Origin: Wolfiporia cocos
Taxonomy: Eukaryota; Basidiomycota; Agaricomycetes; Polyporales; Phaeolaceae
Assembly (NCBI GenBank): GCA_029448655.1
Contig: JACCLO010000003.1
Location: 3,968,001-4,032,000 of the forward strand
DNA length: 64,000 bases
Direction: 5' to 3'
Shown here: one piece after another, positions 9,867 through 22,226 of the stretch
How positions within the stretch are numbered: the first letter of the stretch is position 1
Layout: the number at the start of each line of letters is the position of its first letter
Made by a program: the position numbers and the translations under genes
Notes under the pieces: model-generated
Told to the model about the DNA's origin: nothing
Database searches by the model: none
Seen by the model: the letters and a program-made list of their open reading frames with translations, nothing else

Positions 9867-11908
9867 TCACCTCGCCTCGACGGTGGCAACAGCGATCGCA
9901 TTCACGCCCGCGGCCTCCATGTTTTTCTTCTTGTGCACATTTTGGTGCCTCGCGAGCTGATCGGGACGCGCGAACGACTTGTTGCAGCCCGGCTCCACGC
10001 AATGGTACGGACGCGCGCCCGTGTGCGTGCGCAGCTAGATCGTACGACGATGAATCCGCCACATTATAACAGGAAGACGGGAAAGAAACTCACATGCTTT
10101 GACAAGTTGGACGACTCCGCGAATGCACTAAGAGCCATCGAACGGTTAGCAGGCAGAATTAGCCGATGACATGCCGAGCATACCGATCGCAGTACGTGCA
10201 CTTGAACGGCTTGTGCCCGTTGTGCGTGCGCTTGTGGATCGTGAGTGCGCCCGTGATCGCAAATGCCTTGCCGCAGCCGGGAAAGTCGCAGACGTATGGT
10301 TCTGGCGACGAAAAGTCAGTACGCGCCATAATTAGACTCAAGGCAGATCAAGTCGCCTACTTTCTTGCGTGTGCCTGCGCATGTGCTGCGCAAGCGTGGC
10401 GGCCTCAGAGAAGTTCTGCTGGCAGATCTTGCAATGGAACGGCCGATGCCCTGTATGGCTCTACCGCAAACCGTCATCAGCACATGGCTCACACAGCCGA
10501 GAGCGACGGTCGCACCTGCAGATGCCTCAAGATTTTCTGCTTGCTCGCGAAACCATGGTCTCCGTTTCTGCCACAGCCTTCCCAGAAGCAGTTATAGTGT
10601 GCGCGTCCCGCGCCGACGTGCGCCACGGCGATGTGCGCAGTGAGCGCGTCGCACGACGCGAAGCTCTCCGCACATCCTCTCCAGCGGCACACGTGCGCGT
10701 TCGGCTCCGAGCAGTCGTGCTCGGGCAGCGGCGTCGGCGGGCCGTGGGTGCTCGGCGCGCTCGCCGTGCCCGACTGCGAGCTCGCGCCGGGCGACGGCGC
10801 GGTGTAGACGTGCGGCTGTGGATGCGACAGCGGCGGCGGGGGCTTGGTCAGCATCGGCGCCGGGCGCAGGGGGAGCCCGAGGTGGTCCTCGAACAGATGG
10901 CTCGCAAGCAAGCCGAGCGCGCTGTCCGCCGTGTTCCCGGTCGACGGCCCCGGGATGCTCTGCGGCGTCGGGTAGATGTGGCAGTCCGCCCAGAGGCACG
11001 AGAGCGCATTGGCGCCGGCGCTGCCCGGGGCAGCCGCGACGCCGCCCGGGGCGGCGGAGACGGGCATGAGCGGGCCCGGCTCCGCACCGCCCGCGGGCAT
11101 GCGTAGGTGCTGCAGGTTGACGTGCCCGACGAGCTCGCCGAGCGTCGCGAACGAGTCAAAGCACCCGCCCCACTGGCACTTGTGCACCTGCGCCGGCGCC
11201 GCGGTGGGCGTCTGCGCCTGCGGCGAGTGCGTCGACTGTGGTGGGCTCGGGTAGTACTGCTGCAGCGATGCGTGCCCGTGCGCGGGCGGGCCGCTGCCCG
11301 CGACGAGCATCGTGCTGGGCTGCACGCCGGCGGGCTCGGGCCCAGCCTGGAAGGCGGGCGTCCGCGCGGGCGGCGACGTTGGCGAGGTGGCGCCGACTGC
11401 GTCGATGGCGCTCCCGCTCGCGTGGGTGTGCCCGAACTGTGTGGCGGGCTCGGAGCAGCCGCAGAGGAGGGCCGTCAGGGAGGACGAGTCCCACGAAAAA
11501 TCGGGGACGGTGGACATGTCCGCTGGGAATGCGCGGGGCTCGGAGAAGGACCCGTGGTATTCGTTGCAGCACTGGAACTAGAAAACTCGAAAACGGCGTA
11601 AGCGATGGACGTCATAAAATGCGGCGTGCACGCACAAAGTCCTCGAGCTCGTTGCATGTGGGGCCGCTGGTGCAGGCTATGTCGCACGGCTCGCAGGAGA
11701 CGTCTGATGGGTCGCTTTCACAGGCGATCGCGCCGTGATGGGCGTCGTTGCAGGCGACGACGACGCACTGGTCGGTGCACTCTTCGCTGAGCTCGACGTT
11801 GCAGGGCGAGCTGGGACACTCGTGCGTGCACTCCTCGCAATTTGCGGACGCGCCGGCGCCGTTCCTGACGCAGGAGCAATCTACCGCAAAGCCGCGCTGG
11901 GCGGGCAT
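9867..11908 (-). CDS. C2H2 zinc-finger transcription factor, Zap1-like
   Basis: Six exons on the minus strand: 11636-11908, 10516-11577, 10361-10460, 10184-10301, 10094-10127, 9867-10034, giving 584 residues. The N-terminus holds about 16 cysteines in some 70 residues ([22 protein letters not shown]) and splices into [11 protein letters not shown]. There are two or three isolated GLI-type fingers (CQWGGC, CLWADC, CRWRGC, CFWEGC). A close-packed C-terminal array has TGEKP-like linkers ([49 protein letters not shown]), ending RHQNVHKKK. Separate N-terminal fingers plus a terminal DNA-binding array are the layout of the zinc-responsive activator Zap1, so zinc-homeostasis control is possible but not shown. 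An in-frame ATG at 12094 would add 62 residues that look like translated leader. Confidence 0.82.
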
Positions 11909-12094
11909 GGCCAGTGTCCGGAGCGGTACCTTTGTGGTCGTGCGGAGGTTGGAACAGTGCTGGAGCGTGGAGAGGGAGCAAAGGTGCGACAAATGGGAAG
12001 TGCGGGCAGACGGGTCGACGGCGGCGGCAGTCGAGGTGCTGGTGATGTAGTGAGGGAGTGCGGAAGATAGCGGGGGCGAAGGAGGATTACCCAT

Positions 12095-12832
12095 GTTGTG
12101 TGTGCAGCAGAAAGAGTACCCGTCCGGTCAGACGGTAGGAGGAAGCTTAGTCAGCACGCCTACCGCACTTCCTAACCAGGCAATTCCAATCGTGTCCAAT
12201 CGCCGTCCTCCCATTCGCCGCACCCTCATTGGCCGCTCAAACCCCTGCCGCTGCACCGTCCTGCTCACCGCTGGACATATGTGTTCCAGATATTTTGAAG
12301 GCCGCTCACATCGTCAGGCATGAACACATATCAAAACCAGTAGCGCCCCGTAATCTCTCACCTGGACGTCCCCGCGTCTTCGCAGCGTGCCTGCAGACCC
12401 AGGACCAGGGAAAGTTGCTTTGTGTCCTCGGCTAACCACATAACCGGCCTCTTCTCTCTGTTTCATCCGCGACCCTGCATACAATCCACGCGGCAACTTG
12501 TCCTCGGGCGCAATGATGGCGACCACACATGACGATCAGCCCCTCGGGAGACAATTGTTGGGAACGACGCACGAAGTAAGGAAAACGGCGTCGACCAGAT
12601 ACCGCATTGGCGCTCCTTTGCGCTGCTGGCGCGGGCACCTCGGACCGATATATATATACCTCTTGCAGGAAACTCACAAACCCATTCTACATTCCCGCGC
12701 AGATAGGCATGAGATCTTCATGTTACGTGATCCGACCTCTATCGCGCGTTCTGCATCGCTTCTGGGGAGGGCACAAATCGCTCGCTCTGGACCACACCGC
12801 CACAATGGCGAACGCACTCACCTCTATCACGC
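12095..12832. other. Promoter region of zinc-finger gene and 3' flank of next gene
   Basis: No conserved frame. A TATATATATA run occurs near 12648. It is too far from either start to assign. Confidence 0.5.
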
Positions 12833-14006
12833 CTAGTCTCCCGTCCATCCAAGCCGCCTTAGGTCCGTCCGGCACTCCTCCGTCTCTCGCCTCACGCGCG
12901 CCATGTCCTCGACAATCTGCGCATAACCGCCGCCCGCCAAGCCCAGCGCGCTCTCATACGCGGCGATCTGCTCGTCCAGCGCGCCCTCTTCCTCCTGCTG
13001 CGCGCTCAGCCTTTCCATGAGCGATTCTTGTGCTGCGGCGAGTGCGCTGTGCATAGTTCTTTCGGAATCAGGGCTCTTGCTGGACTTTGGACCGGCAGGG
13101 GTGTGTCCGTAGAGCGCCGCCTGCGCACGCGCGCGAATGAGGGCGAGTTTCACCAGGCAGGTCTCGATCGTGACAGCGAGCAGATCTGCTTGGGCCGTAC
13201 GTCTCTCGTTTAGGAGCGGGGGAAGAGTGGTCACTGCGGCTATCAGCTGTTCTTCCAAACGCGGGTGGACCTGCGACAAATTACGCGGTGAGTGGCTGTA
13301 TGCCATCGTGGGAAGCTCAGTGATTGTACCTCATTCACCTCCTGTAAGAGCCGTAAAATGCGCCCGCGGCGTTCCCGTGATGCTGATTGTTCCTGCGCAA
13401 TTCTTCCTCTCTGTTCACGGATTTGCGTGGGGAGCCGGCGCGCAAACTCAAGCTGTTCGTCGTCGTTGTCTGTATACAGGCGTCAGTGCTGATCACTGTA
13501 GAACTGGGGTACCATCGTGAACTACCATTCTCATTCGAGCCGGTGTACAATTCTCTAATTGACAACAGGGTCTTCTTCATTTCGGCCACCAGCAGCTCTT
13601 CTGATTGCGGTGTGATCTAAAATCAATTTATTTTCAACCATTGTGTTATATATGATACCAGCATTCCTCACCGGTGACTGCATGGCACTGAATCTCTTCA
13701 GGTCGTCCGTAGATAGCCCACCGGCACGATATATGCGTGAAGGAGCGTCGGTAGCCGGACCGGACTCGGGATCCTTCTCATCCCCTCCGACAAACGTGGT
13801 CGCTGAGAGGAATGTAAGGCCGTTCGCAACGTCAGTCCTCGCCTTCTCCTGTGAATTTAAGGAGAGCGAGACGAGGTGGTCATGTAAGATCCTATTCCTG
13901 AGATACGCGCGACGGGCCGGGGCGGCATCGTCATCGGCTGCTGCCTACCCGTAACCTGAGTTAGTCTTCTGGAACATCCAACAATGATGCGTAAAACCTG
14001 CAACAT
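12833..14006 (-). CDS. Conserved-looking coiled-coil protein of unknown function
   Basis: Five exons: 13998-14006, 13672-13944, 13526-13616, 13339-13469, 12833-13270, giving 313 residues. All four introns are 53-68 bp with clean GT..AG ends, and the first has a CTAAC branch site. The nine-base first exon (Met-Leu-Gln) is the least certain part. I do not recognise a named family. The protein is soluble, charged and largely helical: an Arg/Gln/Glu-rich stretch (RLPTQIREQRGRIAQEQSAS) is followed by long heptad-like helices (LEEQLIAAV, QEEEGALDEQIAAYESALG). It ends in GGGYAQIVEDMARVRRETEE then CRTDLRRLGW, which has the look of a conserved signature. No membrane segment is present. Two ACGCGT boxes upstream hint at G1/S-phase expression. 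Confidence 0.75.
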
Positions 14007-14117
14007 AGTGATATAGTTTAGGTGCGGAATCGTCCGCGAGGAACGAGGACAATCAGCGACCCCGGCGCGCACGATCAACTTGGAGCGTTATGGCGCCGCG
14101 TCACGTTCGCGGATCGT

Positions 14118-14133
14118 ACGCGTCGAAACGCGT
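14118..14133. promoter_or_regulatory. Paired ACGCGT (MCB-type) boxes
   Basis: ACGCGT at 14118-14123 and again at 14128-14133, separated by four bases. They lie 112-127 bp upstream of the predicted ATG (14006) of the coiled-coil gene. ACGCGT is the binding core of fungal MBF, which drives G1/S genes. The hexamers are seen; the role is inference. Confidence 0.45.
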
Positions 14134-14960
14134 TATGTCACGGGTTCAGCTCCGCGGCTGTGGCTTCCGGTCTAAATACTTGTCTGTAGCCAGATTGCGG
14201 TAGCAACATGCGTTTCCGGTCAACCTCAATGCCTCCTCATCGAGGAGCGTCTGCTGTGGAGAGCTAAACCATCTCGAATGGAACCAATTTCCAGATGTCA
14301 AATTAGGGGCAGGAATCCCGGGGGATCGACAGCGAACCTGATCATTTCATGTATCGTCAATTCCAGGTATACGCAAGCTGCACACACTGAAGTTCCATTT
14401 GACCGGACTATACTGGCCGATAACGAGAAGCCAATAACAGGTCTGTGCGGATGCAACGGCGATCCTGCGCCAGCGAGCGCAGACACAGGTGAGCGCTAAT
14501 CTGCAAACAATCAAATCCTATTGAGATTTTGTTATTGAGTAACTTATCAGTGGCGCCGTTGGTGTTTATGTGATAACGCCACATCTCTTTCCATGTAATT
14601 TTGTTCCAGCTCGTTTGCGCATCTCCTCATCGAGGATAAACTTAATTCGCAGAGATCGTACAGCACTTCGCCAAACTTTCTTGAGTCGATGACTAACCAA
14701 TTTGAAACTCGAAGACGAGGCCGACACTAGTGAATCATTAATCAGAGATACTTATCCTAGACAACGAGATATAATACCGGGTTGATCTCTGTACTTATCC
14801 CCAAGCAGAGTAAATGAGCGAATGCCAGACTTGCGCTCATAGTGCTGAGCCTTTTGACACAGTAACGAGCAAAATCCATCTCGAGGAGAATCACTATATG
14901 CTGGCGCCACGCGAGTATCAATCAATATCGACCAACATGTTACCACCATAGAGTACAATA
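14134..14960. other. Intergenic, no gene seen
   Basis: Several short frames on both strands, none with splice support or recognisable domains. Confidence 0.55.
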
Positions 14961-16034
14961 CTAGACGGAACGAAGCGCCATACAATGGGTCAACTTCACT
15001 TTATAGGCCTCGCACAACTTCTTTGTCTCCTCCCATGTGGCGGGATCCAGTGCGCTAGCATCCACCTCAATGTGAAACTCAGACTTAGGATGCTCCATTG
15101 TCCATATACCAAGTGCTTCCCCCAACCCTAACTTTGCAACCTCCTCCCTCCCAAATCCACGATGATCCATCAGGAGTACTAGCTTTCGGACATTGCTTGG
15201 TATCCTCAACAAGGTAGGCAAGTCCATGGCGTTATCGATCTGCACTGTCTCAACGTTTGGGCACGCCCAAATCATTTCAGAGACAAACGTGATCGGTGCG
15301 CCGGATACGCAAAGATTGCGGACGTTCAAAGTGTCTTGCCCAGCACGCCAGCGTCGAGAGTATTGTGTCCGCAAATTCATCGCTAGGGTCTCCAGTGTTG
15401 TGGTCGTGAAGGTGAACTTGACATCGAAGTGCGTGACCTGCTCCGGGAAAGCAAGGAGACGGCCCTGCTCGAATATATCGTCGAAGCCCCAGTTGACGTA
15501 CTCGATCGATACGCGGCGAAGGTTCGGCAGGTAGTTGAGCGTGCTGACCATGTACAGCGTGTTTGAGACGGCATTTGCTGACGGGTCGTCGGAGGAATAG
15601 AGCAGCACGGACGGCTCCTCTCCCGTTGGATCGGATTGATGATCGACATGGAATGTCAGTGATCGACAGAGGCTGTTGGCCGCCGCGGATGCGTCTGGTA
15701 GTAGGTACTCGTGACTCGGCTCTGAGGGGACACGCTCGCGGAGGAGGCGGAGGTAGTCCTCCGCGAGTATGGGGCAGGAGATGTGCACGTCACGGAGTGC
15801 AATGCGAATGAAGATGGACAGCCAGGTACGATTAACTTGGCACATCGATATGAAGAGCGACATGCGCTCGTCCATCGACTGTGGCGCGGACCAGGCCTCG
15901 GAGATGAGTTGCTCTATGAGCTCTGGAGGAAGCCATGGCGAGGTTCCTGGCTTGGTCTGACTAGCGTCGATGATCGCGGACGCCGGTGGCTCTAGGAATG
16001 TTTCAGGGGTAGTGGCTGTGAGTTTCGCGTTCAT
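14961..16034 (-). CDS. F-box-like protein
   Basis: Single exon, 357 residues from the ATG at 16034 (the frame extends upstream only through a GTG). A short F-box-like segment lies near residues 32-48 (SPWLPPELIEQLISEAW) and is followed by VNRTWLSIFIRIALRDVHIS. Leucine-rich sequence follows, without catalytic motifs. This is the compact F-box-like type common in Agaricomycete genomes. Substrate and process are unknown. The 5' end faces an intergenic region shared with the 3' end of the cytidylyltransferase-like gene. Confidence 0.75.
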   Translation of the reverse strand: MNAKLTATTPETFLEPPASAIIDASQTKPGTSPWLPPELIEQLISEAWSAPQSMDERMSLFISMCQVNRTWLSIFIRIALRDVHISCPILAEDYLRLLRERVPSEPSHEYLLPDASAAANSLCRSLTFHVDHQSDPTGEEPSVLLYSSDDPSANAVSNTLYMVSTLNYLPNLRRVSIEYVNWGFDDIFEQGRLLAFPEQVTHFDVKFTFTTTTLETLAMNLRTQYSRRWRAGQDTLNVRNLCVSGAPITFVSEMIWACPNVETVQIDNAMDLPTLLRIPSNVRKLVLLMDHRGFGREEVAKLGLGEALGIWTMEHPKSEFHIEVDASALDPATWEETKKLCEAYKVKLTHCMALRSV

Positions 16035-16544
16035 GGCGGGTGTTGTTGGCTTGCATTCCACGCAAATTCATCCCCCTCTTTATCAGTGTGCTGTGCCACT
16101 CGGATGTGGTGGACCGTAAAGTCGGAAGCTGGCTTCCGAGCCGCACCCGGATTCAGCTGGGCCTCCGAGAATGTAGTATGGTCTGACGCGTGACAGCCGC
16201 AAGTTCAGCAATTCTGTGTCGAGTTTCATCAGCAGCCATTAACTTCAATCAACTATAGTACGTTCTCCAGTCTCTCAATACGTTACATGAAGCATGAAGT
16301 AAAGGTCGCGTGGCTGGAATTCATCCTACTCACCTGCCTATTTCAGCACGGCTGCGATCAATGTCTCGGCGCTTACCGAAGCCGTTTCCCTCAAATGCCT
16401 CAGCCTCTTCGAGATCTCAGCAGACATGCACGGACACTATACAGCATATTCTTACACCCAAGCAAAAAATCTGGCACCAAATTCCCGTCTCGGCACAGGC
16501 AATGAGTATGGACTGCCCGAGAACGTCCCCGCTCCGAGACCTGG
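16035..16544. other. Intergenic
   Basis: Upstream region of the F-box-like gene and 3' flank of the cytidylyltransferase-like gene. Nothing else recognised. Confidence 0.55.
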
Positions 16545-17496
16545 TCAAATCCCATATCCGGTGCCGAACTCGTCCACTTTTGGCTCTTCAAATGGATCAG
16601 GGTCCACCAATTCTTTCTCAGGTAGTCGATGTCTCTTCGGTGTAGCAGGTTCCCGATGTGCTCCTCTGATTGTCCCTTTGGACGGCTCGACAAAGAGCGA
16701 CAATCCTCGCGGCTCTATTGGCAGTAAAGTCGAAGTGGCTCGTGTCGGGATTGCTTTCTCTATCAAACACGCGTCAGACTCCGAACGAAGAAGGTTAGAT
16801 GGACTCATACGCAAGCTCTTCATGACGTCATAGCCCTTCAGCCGTTCCTTGTCACAAGCAGGATTCACGGATGTGCCCTCGTCGATGGCCACATAGTCGA
16901 TCTTCTTCGCGCGGACGAACTTCTCATCTAGGCTCCACGGTGCGTCTGGCACAACCTCATCGACCCATCGACAATGCCGTAGCACTTCGCACCGATCCAC
17001 GTGCGGCCATATAATTGGCGTCTTGTGGGACTCACAGAGTTCGTCTGCGAAGACACCAACCATCAGGTGCACCGACGGGAACGACAGCTTGGCCTGCCGG
17101 AGCTGCAGCGCGTCCCTTCAGGCAGGTAAGTGCCAGAACATGCACGCTTTGAGGGTGCCCCTCGTGTGCTCACCTCGCTTGGAACGGATCAAAAACACCG
17201 TCCACATATACTCTGATTGTTCTTTGCTCGCCGTCTCCGGTCCGAGTGGCGCTAGCTGCTGATGGAACGGTTCTCTGTACATGTGCTTGGATGTCCCCCG
17301 CGCTCAGTGATACTGTGTCAAACCTGTCTCGCGCAGACTGCAACGGACTCGGCTCGCGGATGTCTGCTGCAGACCTGCCCACGTGACTGAAGTCCACGAT
17401 GCTCGACTCTAATGACTGGTGGCCGTCCGAGATAACATCGTAGTCAGCAAGGTCGTCTGTTGAGAGCACGGAGGATAGGTCGAGAGACCGTCTCAT
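16545..17496 (-). CDS. Phosphocholine cytidylyltransferase homologue lacking the HxGH motif
   Basis: Three exons: 17174-17496, 16811-17115, 16545-16759, giving 280 residues. The fold is clearly the CTP:phosphocholine cytidylyltransferase type: RVYVDGVFDPF, LQLRQAKLSFPSVHLMVG, CRWVDEVVPDAPWSLDEKF, KKIDYVAIDEG, and a C-terminal DPFEEPKVDEFGTGYG. That enzyme makes CDP-choline for phosphatidylcholine. The nucleotide-binding HxGH motif expected directly after DxF is here QARD (residues 106-109), split by intron 1 between its third and fourth codons. The RTEGIST-type signature is also not recognisable after AIPTRAT. The 51-bp second intron is free of stops, so retention would add 17 residues. It is probably a catalytically inactive paralogue or decaying copy; a true active gene should exist elsewhere. 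Confidence 0.8.
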
Positions 17497-17778
17497 ATCT
17501 TCGTGGGATGCGCAGGTTCAACCTGATAGCACGCGGCGATTCGGTCAATTCAGGGGTTTCGCCTTGCGGGATAAGCGCAAATATGCACATACAGCAGTGC
17601 CGACCTCTTCCAGCGAGTCCCGTGGCCGTGGTGTATGTAGAGTATATAGACTACCACCCTAGCTGCGGCGAACTTTATCTGAAGACTAGATTGACTTGTG
17701 AGTGCTATCGCTCTTCTTCTGAGCAAGTGAGCATATACGGCCTTCTCATGATCAGCGACAGTTACTGCTCAACCAGAA

Positions 17779-18378
17779 ATGGCTGCACTTCCTCCGCTGG
17801 ATAGCGTCCTCGCCAGTGGGTCGGACGTCGATGATCCGCTTGCGTCCGCGCTTGCTACGCTCTTTGAGCCGTCCCCTATCCTGTACTCCGATCTAGTGCC
17901 CGGGCTTGCCGCGTACATTCCGGCGTCATCTCGACCAATAGCGACGTACTCCGACCTTATAGACGCGTGTCTCGCCGTGATCTCGACGTGGAGTGACGAT
18001 CTGAAGGCGCTGTTCATCGCGGGGCATCCACGCATCGGCGAGGTGAAAGGCCTGTCGCACCTCAGCGCGAAAGAGCAGGCGGCGGCAGCAACGCCAGAGG
18101 TCATCGCTCGCCTTGCGCACCTCAATGCATGCTACGAGTATCGCTATCCTGGCTTGCGCTATATCACATTCGTGAACGGGAGGACCAGAGCGATGATCAA
18201 GGACGAGATGGAGGGTGTGCTGAGGCTGGAGCCATCTCTGAGCTCAAATCAGCCCGTGGTCGAAACTGTCGGTCGTGTGGAGGTGGCGGGGGAGGAATGG
18301 AAGAAGGAACTGGAGAGGGCAGTGGTGGACGTGGGTAAGATTGCGAAGAGTCGTCTGAAATCCTTGGGTGTCGAGTAG
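17779..18378 (+). CDS. OHCU decarboxylase-like protein (uric acid breakdown)
   Basis: Single exon, 199 residues. It matches the 2-oxo-4-hydroxy-4-carboxy-5-ureidoimidazoline decarboxylase fold, which completes conversion of urate to S-allantoin after urate oxidase and HIU hydrolase. Visible features are AGHPRIGE, with the catalytic-type His at about residue 83, LSAKEQ near 94-99, and a C-terminal YEYRYPGLRYITFVNGR corresponding to the family's aromatic/FI-GR block. The divergence in that last block leaves substrate specificity open. It is divergent to the cytidylyltransferase-like gene with 282 bp between start codons, and convergent with the J-domain gene. Confidence 0.82.
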   Translation: MAALPPLDSVLASGSDVDDPLASALATLFEPSPILYSDLVPGLAAYIPASSRPIATYSDLIDACLAVISTWSDDLKALFIAGHPRIGEVKGLSHLSAKEQAAAATPEVIARLAHLNACYEYRYPGLRYITFVNGRTRAMIKDEMEGVLRLEPSLSSNQPVVETVGRVEVAGEEWKKELERAVVDVGKIAKSRLKSLGVE

Positions 18379-18671
18379 GTAAGTCTGGGCAACTTGAACA
18401 AGATGCCCCATTGTCTGCTCATGTGCTGATATAACGTACGCGAAAGGAGTCAACCGATAGAGAGCAATCTTGTAAAGCAGTAATCCAACAATACTGGTAC
18501 AACAGTGGGTGACAATAGAATGTACAGAAACTGACCTATCAATGTCTAGAGCAGCAGTCATAGAGTGATACAGCCGCATGAAACTTATGCGTTCATGCGC
18601 GTAAACCCTTCATTTCCCATACGCTCTGCTTGCTTCTGTAAATGAACATTGATGAGCAGACGTCAGGGTAT

Positions 18672-19547
18672 TCAGCCTGTACGACTCACACGCAGAGCTG
18701 CCTGTCTACGGGTCTCCCACTCGGGGTTCAACCGCCTGAGTTCTTTCAATACTTCGTCCGATAAACTGTCGAACGCCCTGGCACTTCCTTCTGGTTGTGG
18801 ATCTGCTTCTCTCCTCGATGTCAGCTCATCCGGTGCCCCACACAGCCTCTGCTGGATTCGCTGAAACTCCTCGTCGACTGCCTGCACCTTCGCCTGATAC
18901 TCGAGCTCGGTCTTCGCCATGGTTTCGCGATACCGCTGCTGACTTGCGTACATCTCCGCTCGCAAGGCGCGCATCCGCTCTTGGTGACGCAGCTCCGCCT
19001 GCCGCGCCCACTCCGCGCGTTCGCGGGCAAGTCTGGCCTGAACTTCACGCAGATCTACGTGCTGGCGCATATAGTTGAGCCCATTATCGTAAGCCTATTG
19101 GAATAATGTCAGGGCCGCGTTGACGACCGCGCCTCGATTGTCACAATGATTGGCGTGAACATACATATCGTTTCGCTGAGTCACTTAGAACTTCAAACGC
19201 AGTGCGGACCTACATGCGATTGCAAAGTGATTCAGGATGAAGTTCGAACGCTGCCAAATGGCGACGAAGCAGTGCTCCGCACATCTCTGAAGCGTGCCTC
19301 CGCGGCTTCCCTCTCAATCTCCGTCGCGTCCAGTGCCAATTTATCTAGAAGACTTCAGTCTATGATATCGATGTCGCTGCCATCTCACGCACCCGGGTGA
19401 GTCTCGAGCGCCTTCAGCTTGTATGCTCTGCGCACTGGAGCTATTGTCAGAGACGATAGACCGGTGCGGCGAAAGCAGCGAACCTGCATCAGGCGAGGCG
19501 CTCTCTGCAATACCCAAGATTTCGTAGAGAGTGCGGGTGGCAGCCAT
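18672..19547 (-). CDS. Small J-domain (DnaJ class C) protein
   Basis: Five exons: 19484-19547, 19393-19434, 19283-19344, 19165-19209, 18672-19094, giving 211 residues. The N-terminal J domain (about residues 5-75) reads TLYEILGIAESASPD, RRAYKLKALETHPDK, AFEVLSDSAKRYAYD. The HPD tripeptide that stimulates Hsp70 ATPase is intact, its aspartate codon split by intron 2. The remainder is a long charged coiled coil (LARERAEWARQAELRHQERM) with no zinc-finger or Gly/Phe region. No signal peptide or membrane segment, so cytosolic or nuclear. Layout resembles spliceosome-linked J proteins, but that is only a possibility. Confidence 0.85.
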
Positions 19548-20368
19548 ATGGCCAGAGTCACATCGGACGGAGAGCCAGAGTGGACAGAAAGCAGCACTGC
19601 GCAGCGAGTCGACGTAGGTACTACCTACCACCACGGTCGTATCGAGACTCAAGAAGCGCGGCGATCAAAGTCACTATCAATGTTTCCAATTCAGCACGAG
19701 ATCACGTGTCAGCCGTCTGTCGGTATTTGCCCGCTCGTCTGTTCTGCTGCTCGGTGCGATGAGTAGTAGTAGTATGTACAGTATCGTCACCTTGAGAGTG
19801 ATCAGGCATCGGCATCAGCGCGATGAGTGGCGTCTGGGGAATAATCCTCAATATGACCGTATAGCCTAGTCCAGCGTCCGGATAAGCCCGTTTCGGGCTA
19901 CGATAAGTTAATGGTAAATACTAAATACCGTGTGGAACATCATCGCAACTTTATACTGTAGCCGGTTGTTGAACATCTTCATCTTGCTTTTCACGCTCAT
20001 CATCATCAGCACTCTGGAAAAGCAAGATGGCCAGCGCAGCCGACGAAAATGGTGAGCGACAGAGAGTTTGGCTTCGTGCTCTTCTTTCATACTGTTCAGG
20101 AGGCAGGGTTGAAAAGAGTCGGGTCGAAGGATCATTCAGGTACTGCCCCCATAGCCTCATCCTGCCTGTCTCCAGACCATAGACGACGAACTCATGGTGT
20201 AATCCATTTTGCACCATGACTTCATTCATTATAGCTAGCTAGCTCGCATTGAATCGTTCTCCATTCGAACCGCCCGCCTGCCATGATGCGGAATCGCCTA
20301 CTAACAGCCTCAGACCGCGCGTGCGCACCGTATACTCACGCTACCCTTTCTTTCCTGCTTTGTGACAG
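19548..20368. other. Intergenic, includes unplaced first exon of U2AF65
   Basis: Common upstream region of the J-domain gene (minus) and U2AF65 (plus). A 92-codon minus-strand frame at 19951-20229 has no recognisable features. The short first exon of U2AF65 should lie here or just upstream of 20369. I could not fix it. Confidence 0.5.

Positions 20369-22226
<1,858 letters not shown>

Noticed and set aside
10369..11106. 245-codon plus-strand open frame
   Set aside because: Antisense to the zinc-finger gene, whose fingers and splice sites are unambiguous.
19951..20229. 92-codon minus-strand frame upstream of U2AF65
   Set aside because: It starts with ATG but has no recognisable motif or splice continuation, and sits in the shared upstream region. 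Not supported enough to call.
20240..20368. First exon of U2AF65 starting at the ATG near 20282
   Set aside because: Both available donors (at the GTATAC and GTGCGC sites) leave the wrong phase for the acceptor at 20369, so the exon was not assigned.
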